NCBI GenBank assembly: GCA_964293585.1
Contig: CAXYYS010000102.1
Span: forward strand, 1 to 5,345
Direction: 5' to 3'
Source: JAKVKY01 sp964293585
Lineage (GTDB): Bacteria; Bacillota; Negativicutes; Acidaminococcales; Acidaminococcaceae
Length of the DNA: 5,345 nt
The notes below the pieces were generated by a model. The model saw only the letters and a program-made list of their open reading frames with translations, did not search any database and had not been told where the DNA came from. Made by a program: the position numbers and the translations under genes. Positions 1 to 5,345 of this stretch are shown in pieces; the first letter of the stretch is position 1, and each line of letters opens with the position of its first letter.

Positions 1-46
1 TCTACATTCTAATCTACATTATATTATAACCATTCTACCGTGATTA

Positions 47-58
47 GTACAGCTGTAC
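47..58. repeat. Perfect 12-bp palindrome GTACAGCTGTAC
   Basis: The twelve bases read identically on both strands. Position 45 and position 60 also pair (T/A), beyond one mismatched pair. The right half continues into TGTACAAG (54-61), an octamer that occurs again at 158-165. It could be a binding site for a dimeric regulator, but I cannot name the protein and a 12-bp palindrome can arise by chance. Its distance from the pyc promoter (about 140 bp) means it could equally serve a gene to the left. Confidence 0.35.
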
Positions 59-136
59 AAGCAAAATATCTGTGAAATACGGCGCTCACTCCCGGCTATA
101 TTTCTACACTGTTGGTGGCGGCGGTGAGAACAGCAT

Positions 137-184
137 GTTACACTCTGGTGTTACTCTTGTACAAGTTAAGAATTATGTATACAT
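137..184. promoter_or_regulatory. Cluster of three dyads, candidate operator region of pyc
   Basis: Three inverted repeats lie within 48 bases. GTTACAC/GTGTTAC (137-143 and 148-154) has a 4-base spacer and a single T-T mismatch. CTTGTACAAG (156-165) and ATGTATACAT (175-184) are perfect 10-bp palindromes. The last two share a TGT...ACA outline. The cluster ends 12 bases before the -35 of the proposed pyc promoter, a usual place for an activator or an upstream repressor site. The regulator is unknown. The sites do not fit the consensus I know for CcpA, and the fit to the biotin repressor BirA is poor. Symmetry is seen directly; a regulatory role is inferred. Confidence 0.4.
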
Positions 185-196
185 GAACGCCAAACC

Positions 197-225
197 TTGA
201 ACTCACGCTTTTTCTATACTACAAT
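197..225 (+). promoter_or_regulatory. Probable sigma-A-type promoter of pyc
   Basis: A -35 of TTGAAC (197-202) and a -10 of TACAAT (220-225) are separated by exactly 17 bases. The -35 matches the TTGACA consensus at four of six positions and the -10 matches TATAAT at five of six. Transcription would begin around 231-233, giving a leader of about 26 bases that contains the Shine-Dalgarno. A competing -10 (TATACT, 215-220) overlaps it but has no good -35 at a proper distance. Confidence 0.55.
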
Positions 226-239
226 GGAAACATAACTCA

Positions 240-248
240 TAAGGAGGT
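240..248 (+). promoter_or_regulatory. Perfect 9-base Shine-Dalgarno of pyc
   Basis: TAAGGAGGT is fully complementary to the anti-Shine-Dalgarno end of 16S rRNA. It lies nine bases before the ATG at 258. This fixes the pyc start, which is also where the conserved biotin carboxylase N-terminus begins. A site this complete suggests efficient translation, in keeping with the biased codon use of the gene. Confidence 0.93.
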
Positions 249-257
249 TCAGCATTC

Positions 258-3200
258 ATGAAAAAGATTAAAACCGTTCTGGTTGCCAACCGCGGCGAGA
301 TAGCCATCCGTGTGTTCCGTGCCTGCAATGAGCTAGGCATCCGCACCGTCGCTATTTATTCCAAAGAAGACACCATGTCTCTACATCGTAACAGAGCTGA
401 CGAAGCTTACCTGGTAGGCGCCGGCAAAGGTCCGGTGGAAGCCTATTTAGATATTGAAGATATCCTGCGCATAGCTAAGGAGCATGACGTAGATGCCATC
501 CATCCCGGCTATGGCTTTTTGTCTGAGAACAGCAATTTAGCCAAACGCTGCAACGAAGAGGGCTTCATCTTTATCGGCCCCCGTCTGGAACATCTGATCA
601 TGTTCGGCGACAAGATTAACGCCCGGGAACAGGCCCGTCTGGCCGGCATCCCCATGATTCCCGGCACCCAGGGCACCGTCAAGAACGTGCAGGAAGTCAA
701 GGACTTCGGCGCCAAGTACGGTTTCCCCATCATTATTAAAGCCGTTAACGGCGGCGGCGGCCGCGGCATGCGCGTGGTAAATAACGCCGCAGACGTAGAA
801 ACTGCCTACAACCTGGCCAAGAGCGAAGCCTTAAAAGCTTTCGGCAGCGATGAAATTTATCTGGAAAAATATTTGCAGGACCCCAAACATATTGAGGTCC
901 AGATTTTGGGTGACGAGCAGGGCGAAGTGATGCATCTGTTCGAGCGTGACTGCTCCGTACAGCGCCGCCACCAAAAACTGGTGGAGATGGCTCCGGCCGT
1001 GTTCGTGAAACCCGAGCTGCGCACCAAGATTTGCGCGGCTGCCGTCAAGCTCATGAAGAACGTGCATTACCTCAGCGCCGGTACCGTAGAGTTCCTGGTT
1101 ACCCCGGACGGCAACTTCTATTTTATCGAAGTTAACCCCCGTATCCAGGTGGAACATACCGTTACCGAAGAAATTACCGGTATCGATATTGTCCAGACGC
1201 AAATTAAAATCGCCGAAGGCTACGGCCTGCACAGTGCGGAAATCGGTATTCCCACCCAGGATAAGCTTTCCTATGTAGGCGAAGCCATCCAGTGCCGTAT
1301 CACCACCGAAGACCCTACCAACAATTTTATGCCGGACACGGGCAAGCTGATTGCTTACCGCAGCGGCGGCGGCATGGGCATCCGTCTGGACGGCGGCAAC
1401 GCTTTCACCGGTTCCGTGATCACGCCTTACTACGATTCCCTGCTGGTTAAGGCTACCACCTGGGGCCTGACCCACAAGATCACCATCACCAAGATGCTGC
1501 GCTGCTTAAAAGAATTCCGTATCCGCGGTGTCAAAACTAATATCCAGTTCCTGGAAAAAGTATTGCAGAACCCCAAATTCATCGACGGCTCCTACACCAC
1601 CAACTTTGTAGACCAGACGCCGGCGCTGTTTGAATACCCTGTCATCCACGACCGCGGCACCAAGCTGCTGCATTATATCGGCGACGTAACCGTGAACGGC
1701 TACGCCAACGTAGGCGTGCAAAAGAAACCGGAGTACGCGCCCCTGGATATGCCTAAGCCTTTTAAGGGCGACTTAAAGTCCGGCACCAAACAAATCCTGG
1801 ACAGCAAAGGTCCGGAAGCTTTGGCCCAATGGGTACAGGCTCAGAAAGAAGTTCTGATCATGGACACCACTTTCCGTGATGCCCACCAGTCTCTGTTCGC
1901 TACGCGCCTGCGTACCCTGGATATGCTGCGCGTGATGCGGGACACCGCCGGCAAGCTGCCGGAGATGTACGCTTTCGAATGCTGGGGCGGCGCTACTTTT
2001 GACGTGGCCTACCGTTTCCTGGACGAAAGTCCCTGGGACCGTCTGCGCCAGATGCGCCAGGCTGCGCCCAATATTTTACTGCAGATGCTGCTCCGCGGCG
2101 CTAACGCCGTGGGCTACACCAGCTATCCCGATAACGTGGTCAAGGAATTTATTAAGCTCTCCGCCAAGAATGGCGTGGACGTGTTCCGTGTCTTCGATAG
2201 CTTGAACGGTCTGGACAACATGCGTCTGTCCCTGGATACCGTCCGCGAGTGCAACAAAGTTGCCGAAGCAGCCCTGTGTTACACCGGCGATATCTTAGAC
2301 CCGCGCCGGGATAAATACGATCTCAAATATTATGTACAGATGGCTAAGGAACTGGCCAAGGCCGGCGCCAACATCATCGCCATCAAAGATATGGCGGGTC
2401 TGGTTCGTCCCGAAGCTGCTTACCAGCTGGTCAGCGCTTTAAAGGATGCCGTGGATCTGCCCATCCATATGCACAGCCATGACGGCAGCGGCAATGCCAT
2501 CTACATGTACGCCCGGGCTATTGACGCCGGCGTAGATATCGTGGATACCGCCATGAGCGCCCTGAGCTGCGGCACCGCCCAGCCCAGTACCAGCAGTTTG
2601 TGGTACGCCCTGTCCGGCAATCCCCGCCAGCCCCGTCTGGATGTAACCGCTTTAAACGAAATGTCCCGCTATTGGGAAACAGTACGTCCCTACTACAAAG
2701 CTGCGGACAAGACCGAAGCTTTCCCCAACCCGGAAGTGTATGTACACGAAATGCCGGGCGGACAATATACCAACCTGAAACAACAATCCGCAGCCTTAGG
2801 ACTGCTGGACCGCTGGGAAGAAATCAAAGCTATGTACCACCGTGTCTCCATGATGTTCGGCGATTTGATCAAGGTAACCCCGTCTTCCAAGATTGTGGGC
2901 GACATGACCCTGTTCATGGTGCAGAACGAGCTGACTGAAGAAGACATCTACGCCAAGGGCGAGGTGCTGGACTTCCCCAAATCCGTGGTAGAATTCTTTG
3001 AAGGCCGTATCGGTACGCCGTACATGGGCTTCCCCGCCAAACTGCAAAAGATTATCCTGAAAGGCAAGAAGCCGCTGGACCATCGTCCGGGCGCCGTGCT
3101 GCCGCCGGTAGATTTTGAGACGGTCAAGAGCAAGCTCAAAGCTATGGACGGTCCCACCAGCGACGAAGCTGTCAGCTCCTACTGCCTGTATCCTGATGTT

Positions 3201-3698
3201 TACAGCAAGTGGATCAGCCGTTACAACGAGTTCGGCGACGTTTCCGTCCTGGATACGCCCACCTTCTTCTTCGGCATGACCCCCGGTGAGGAAATCAAGG
3301 TCAATATCGAAGAAGGCAAGATGCTGGTCATCAAGCTGGTGCATATCAGCGAGCCTGACGAGAACGGCATGTGCACCGTCTCCTTTGAGTTCAACGGTCT
3401 GCCCCGGGAAATTACTATTAAGAACCGGGCCACCAAGACCACCAATGTCAGCCGCAAGAAAGCCGACAAGGCTAACCCCGGCGAAGTGGGCGCCACCCTG
3501 TCCGGCAGCGTGGTAAAAGTACTGGTGACCAAGGGCCAGGCTGTTACCAAGGGCATGCCTCTGATTGTCACGGAAGCCATGAAGATGGAAACTACCATCG
3601 CGGCTCCTATGAGCGGTATCGTTTCGGAAATCCTGGTTGCCGCCGGCAGCCGGATTGAAAGCGGCGACTGCCTGCTGGAAATTGAAAATAAGAACTGA
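258..3698 (+). CDS. pyc: Pyruvate carboxylase (single-chain, biotin-dependent)
   Basis: This cytoplasmic enzyme carboxylates pyruvate to oxaloacetate using ATP and bicarbonate (anaplerosis, gluconeogenesis, C4-acid formation). At 1146 residues it has the usual bacterial length and looks full-length. Biotin carboxylase (about 1-450) has the ATP-grasp loop KAVNGGGGRGM (161-171), DCSVQRRHQK ending in K240, E278, E291, N293, R295, E299 and R347. R466 and the EFRIRG segment near 419-424 lie in the expected acetyl-CoA/allosteric region. Carboxyltransferase (about 530-805) has DTTFRDAHQS (536-545, metal ligand D541), R613, Y620, D647, K710 (the usual carbamylated lysine in IKDMAG), H739 and H741 in HMHSHD, and T874 further on. 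The biotin carrier domain (about 1078-1146) carries EAMKMET, with biotinyl K1109. Residue roles are transferred from known pyruvate carboxylases by motif. The start is set by the perfect Shine-Dalgarno. A terminator follows directly, so it looks monocistronic. Biotinylation needs a BirA ligase encoded elsewhere. Arginine is mostly CGT/CGC, as in highly expressed genes. Confidence 0.98.
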   Translation: MKKIKTVLVANRGEIAIRVFRACNELGIRTVAIYSKEDTMSLHRNRADEAYLVGAGKGPVEAYLDIEDILRIAKEHDVDAIHPGYGFLSENSNLAKRCNEEGFIFIGPRLEHLIMFGDKINAREQARLAGIPMIPGTQGTVKNVQEVKDFGAKYGFPIIIKAVNGGGGRGMRVVNNAADVETAYNLAKSEALKAFGSDEIYLEKYLQDPKHIEVQILGDEQGEVMHLFERDCSVQRRHQKLVEMAPAVFVKPELRTKICAAAVKLMKNVHYLSAGTVEFLVTPDGNFYFIEVNPRIQVEHTVTEEITGIDIVQTQIKIAEGYGLHSAEIGIPTQDKLSYVGEAIQCRITTEDPTNNFMPDTGKLIAYRSGGGMGIRLDGGNAFTGSVITPYYDSLLVKATTWGLTHKITITKMLRCLKEFRIRGVKTNIQFLEKVLQNPKFIDGSYTTNFVDQTPALFEYPVIHDRGTKLLHYIGDVTVNGYANVGVQKKPEYAPLDMPKPFKGDLKSGTKQILDSKGPEALAQWVQAQKEVLIMDTTFRDAHQSLFATRLRTLDMLRVMRDTAGKLPEMYAFECWGGATFDVAYRFLDESPWDRLRQMRQAAPNILLQMLLRGANAVGYTSYPDNVVKEFIKLSAKNGVDVFRVFDSLNGLDNMRLSLDTVRECNKVAEAALCYTGDILDPRRDKYDLKYYVQMAKELAKAGANIIAIKDMAGLVRPEAAYQLVSALKDAVDLPIHMHSHDGSGNAIYMYARAIDAGVDIVDTAMSALSCGTAQPSTSSLWYALSGNPRQPRLDVTALNEMSRYWETVRPYYKAADKTEAFPNPEVYVHEMPGGQYTNLKQQSAALGLLDRWEEIKAMYHRVSMMFGDLIKVTPSSKIVGDMTLFMVQNELTEEDIYAKGEVLDFPKSVVEFFEGRIGTPYMGFPAKLQKIILKGKKPLDHRPGAVLPPVDFETVKSKLKAMDGPTSDEAVSSYCLYPDVYSKWISRYNEFGDVSVLDTPTFFFGMTPGEEIKVNIEEGKMLVIKLVHISEPDENGMCTVSFEFNGLPREITIKNRATKTTNVSRKKADKANPGEVGATLSGSVVKVLVTKGQAVTKGMPLIVTEAMKMETTIAAPMSGIVSEILVAAGSRIESGDCLLEIENKN

Positions 3699-3713
3699 AC
3701 ACCTTTTCCCTTT

Positions 3714-3743
3714 AGTCCCGGAGCCTGGCTCCGGGACTTTTTT
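3714..3743 (+). terminator. Intrinsic terminator of pyc
   Basis: Arms AGTCCCGGAGC (3714-3724) and GCTCCGGGACT (3728-3738) pair perfectly over 11 bp around a 3-base CTG loop. They are followed by six consecutive T (3738-3743). The hairpin begins 16 bases after the pyc stop codon. This is a textbook Rho-independent terminator and implies little read-through into the next gene. Confidence 0.95.
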
Positions 3744-3788
3744 CATAGGCACGGCCCGGCTGGGTTTTTTAACTGGCTGCAGCCCGGG

Positions 3789-3811
3789 AAAATCCACGGA
3801 ACGTGGATTTT
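3789..3811. repeat. 10-bp perfect inverted repeat overlapping the next promoter
   Basis: AAAATCCACG (3789-3798) and CGTGGATTTT (3802-3811) are exact reverse complements around a GAA spacer. As RNA from pyc read-through it would fold into a hairpin with a short U4 tail, so it could act as a weak back-up terminator. As DNA it covers the -35 position and most of the spacer of the promoter whose -10 is at 3816-3821, so it could instead be an operator. The sequence does not decide between these. Confidence 0.6.
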
Positions 3812-3812
3812 A

Positions 3813-3821
3813 TGTTATAAT
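3813..3821 (+). promoter_or_regulatory. Extended -10 promoter element for the second gene
   Basis: TGTTATAAT is a perfect extended -10 (TG, one base, TATAAT). The hexamer 17 bases upstream (TCCACG, 3793-3798) matches TTGACA at only three positions, which an extended -10 can compensate for. Transcription would be expected to start around 3828-3829, placing the ATG at 3831 essentially at the 5' end of the message. Confidence 0.65.
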
Positions 3822-3830
3822 AAACTTACC

Positions 3831-5345
3831 ATGAAAAAAACTTTAACTAAAGCCACACCCAAAACTAAAAACAGTCTTTTTGAATTTGTACTCCGGCACC
3901 TGGATGAGAAGGGCTGGTACGATGCCAGCAACCTGCCTGACCATCCCGAACACCCCTATACCTGGGGCAACGATGATGCCGAAACTTTTTCGCCCAACCT
4001 GGCCGCCCTCAGCGAGGGAGCCGTGGACGAGATTATGGCGATGCTCAAGCACTGGCAGGATATTCCTTCGGCCCGGAACAAGAAAGAGCTCTATGATTTT
4101 ATGAAAGACGCGCCCATGGTGGTGCTCTTCGGTCTGTTAAGCAAAAAGATGCTGCAGCAGAAATTATCTTTTGAGCTGGTTAAATTAGCGGACGAATGGC
4201 TGCATACTTCCCCGGACCGGGAAATCATCAAGTTCAGCTATCTCATCTGCGGCGTGATTGGCCTGGATAAGATCCGCACGCTCTATTCCCGCCAGCTGTA
4301 CGACGATTTATTTACCATGGCCCTGTGCGAAGAATTTACGCTTTATCTGTGCCTGGCCTGCCATATCAGCCACCTCCGGCCCCAGCAAAAAATCTGGTAT
4401 CTGCTGCGGCGTACCAGCGGATGGGGACGGGCTCTGGCCCTGGCCCTGGCCGATTATAAAACCGACCGGCAGCAAACCTGGCTGCTGGCCCACGGTTTAG
4501 AACTGCGCATTTTCTGGCCGCCGCTGGCGCCTCTCATCATCATCGAAAGCCTGCTGATCAAACGGCTGCAGGTAGCCAGCTGCAGTGAAAAATTTTACAA
4601 GCAGGCCGTCCGGGTGGTGGTACAGTATCTGTTGTTCTTATCTCCCGAAGCCGATGAACCGGAATATAAATTTGGTACTTTTATGCCCCAGCAGTTCAAC
4701 ATTAATCTGGTAGAGCTGCTCTCCAACCTGCTGCGGCTGAGCGCGCCTTTTGTAGGCAAACCGGAACACGCCGTGAATATCCTGGCTATCCGGGACCGCT
4801 TGCAAGAGATTTTGGAAAATTCCAGTTGGGATTTACTCAATCCCAACACCTGCAATACTTTGATCAGCACCTGCGACCAGCTTATTTACAGCCGGGATTG
4901 GGAACCGCTCATCCGCAAGAAACTTTTTACCGCCCGGGGGCAACTGGATACCGACGTAGCCGAGATGGCAGCCGGTATTAACGTGGATGTGTGGGAACGG
5001 GTCTTTGCATTCCTGCAAAAACATCCCACCGATCCGGCGGCGCTCAGTTTCTGCCTGCATGCCTATCCGGAAGGAGAACCCGCGGAAACTCCCTATCCGG
5101 TGCTGGACCGGGTACGGGTCCACGAGCTTTTTGAATTCATCAGCAGACATGAGCTCACCTTTATCAACGACGAAGAATCGCTGCTCCTGGTCCTGACCTT
5201 TGTACACGAACATCCCGGCCGGGGCTCCAGCCTGCTCATGCTGGCGCTGACCTGTTTATCAGATGCGGCTCGGGGACTGGCAGCTATGAGTCTGGACCGC
5301 TGGGACCCCAAGCTTATTACCCCGGCCATCAGGATGGCGGTTTTA
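3831..5345 (+). CDS. Uncharacterised helical protein, 3' end outside window ('limonene hydroxylase'-like family?)
   Basis: An uninterrupted frame of 505 codons runs to the last base with no stop, so the C-terminus is missing. After a basic, Thr/Lys-rich start (residues 1-14) comes SLFEFVLRHL. The rest is leucine-rich and mostly helical in appearance. No signal peptide, convincing membrane segment or cofactor/nucleotide-binding motif was seen. Traits such as IIKFSYLI (122-129), CEEFTLYLCLA (166-176) and WGRALAL...WLLAHGLE (198-224) resemble, from memory, Firmicutes proteins commonly labelled 'limonene hydroxylase'. I see nothing in the sequence that supports an oxygenase, so no function is assigned. 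Residues 370-410 and beyond look like helical repeats. ATG 3831 was chosen because it directly follows a strong -10 and precedes the conserved-looking start; the next in-frame candidates (GTG 4023, ATG 4035) would remove that part. No Shine-Dalgarno precedes it. Arginine is mainly CGG (18 of 27), unlike pyc. The frame is real with high probability; the family is uncertain. Confidence 0.85.
   Translation, partial: MKKTLTKATPKTKNSLFEFVLRHLDEKGWYDASNLPDHPEHPYTWGNDDAETFSPNLAALSEGAVDEIMAMLKHWQDIPSARNKKELYDFMKDAPMVVLFGLLSKKMLQQKLSFELVKLADEWLHTSPDREIIKFSYLICGVIGLDKIRTLYSRQLYDDLFTMALCEEFTLYLCLACHISHLRPQQKIWYLLRRTSGWGRALALALADYKTDRQQTWLLAHGLELRIFWPPLAPLIIIESLLIKRLQVASCSEKFYKQAVRVVVQYLLFLSPEADEPEYKFGTFMPQQFNINLVELLSNLLRLSAPFVGKPEHAVNILAIRDRLQEILENSSWDLLNPNTCNTLISTCDQLIYSRDWEPLIRKKLFTARGQLDTDVAEMAAGINVDVWERVFAFLQKHPTDPAALSFCLHAYPEGEPAETPYPVLDRVRVHELFEFISRHELTFINDEESLLLVLTFVHEHPGRGSSLLMLALTCLSDAARGLAAMSLDRWDPKLITPAIRMAVL

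Larger units (their letters stand above)
1..257. other. Non-coding leader region upstream of pyc
   Basis: I see no convincing coding frame here on either strand. The first 60 bases are strongly AT-rich, with TCTACATT at 1-8 and again at 13-20. Bases 80-130 are a more GC-rich patch containing GGTGGCGGCGG. From 137 onward there are three short dyads, then a promoter and a Shine-Dalgarno. No recognisable T-box, riboswitch or tRNA pattern was found by eye. If transcription starts near 232, most of this region is untranscribed promoter-proximal DNA rather than a long 5' UTR. It may also contain the control region of an upstream or divergent gene lying outside the window. Confidence 0.75.

Overview
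The window holds one complete, clearly recognisable gene and the 5' part of a second, both on the + strand, separated by a strong intrinsic terminator. The sequence suggests a low-to-mid GC Gram-positive-type bacterium (Firmicutes/Bacillota, possibly a gut Negativicute or Clostridium relative). The reasons are an extended Shine-Dalgarno sequence, AT-rich sigma-A-like promoters, GC-richer coding DNA and a single-chain pyruvate carboxylase of the length usual in that phylum. The taxon is an inference from style, not a measured assignment.

Layout. Bases 1-257 are non-coding: an AT-rich leader with four short dyad symmetries, a plausible sigma-A promoter (TTGAAC-17-TACAAT, 197-225) and a perfect nine-base Shine-Dalgarno (240-248). 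Bases 258-3698 encode pyruvate carboxylase (pyc, 1146 residues), with biotin carboxylase, carboxyltransferase and biotin-carrier domains all intact. Bases 3699-3830 are intergenic: an 11-bp GC-rich hairpin with a T6 tail (3714-3743), then a 10-bp inverted repeat (3789-3811) that runs into a perfect extended -10 (TGTTATAAT, 3813-3821). A second reading frame starts at 3831, only nine bases after that -10 and without a Shine-Dalgarno. It stays open to the last base (505 codons seen, 3' end missing).

How they work together. Pyc makes oxaloacetate from pyruvate, bicarbonate and ATP, feeding gluconeogenesis, aspartate-family synthesis and the reductive C4-acid branch of fermentation. It appears to be a single-gene transcription unit with its own promoter and terminator. 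The second gene has its own promoter and a very different arginine codon choice, so it is probably not functionally coupled to pyc. It is a mostly helical, apparently soluble protein of unproven function, with some resemblance to a family that databases often label 'limonene hydroxylase'.

Nothing here is a mobile element, CRISPR array, RNA gene or obvious new system. The points most worth a second look are the dyad-rich pyc upstream region and the apparently leaderless, hairpin-associated start of the second gene.
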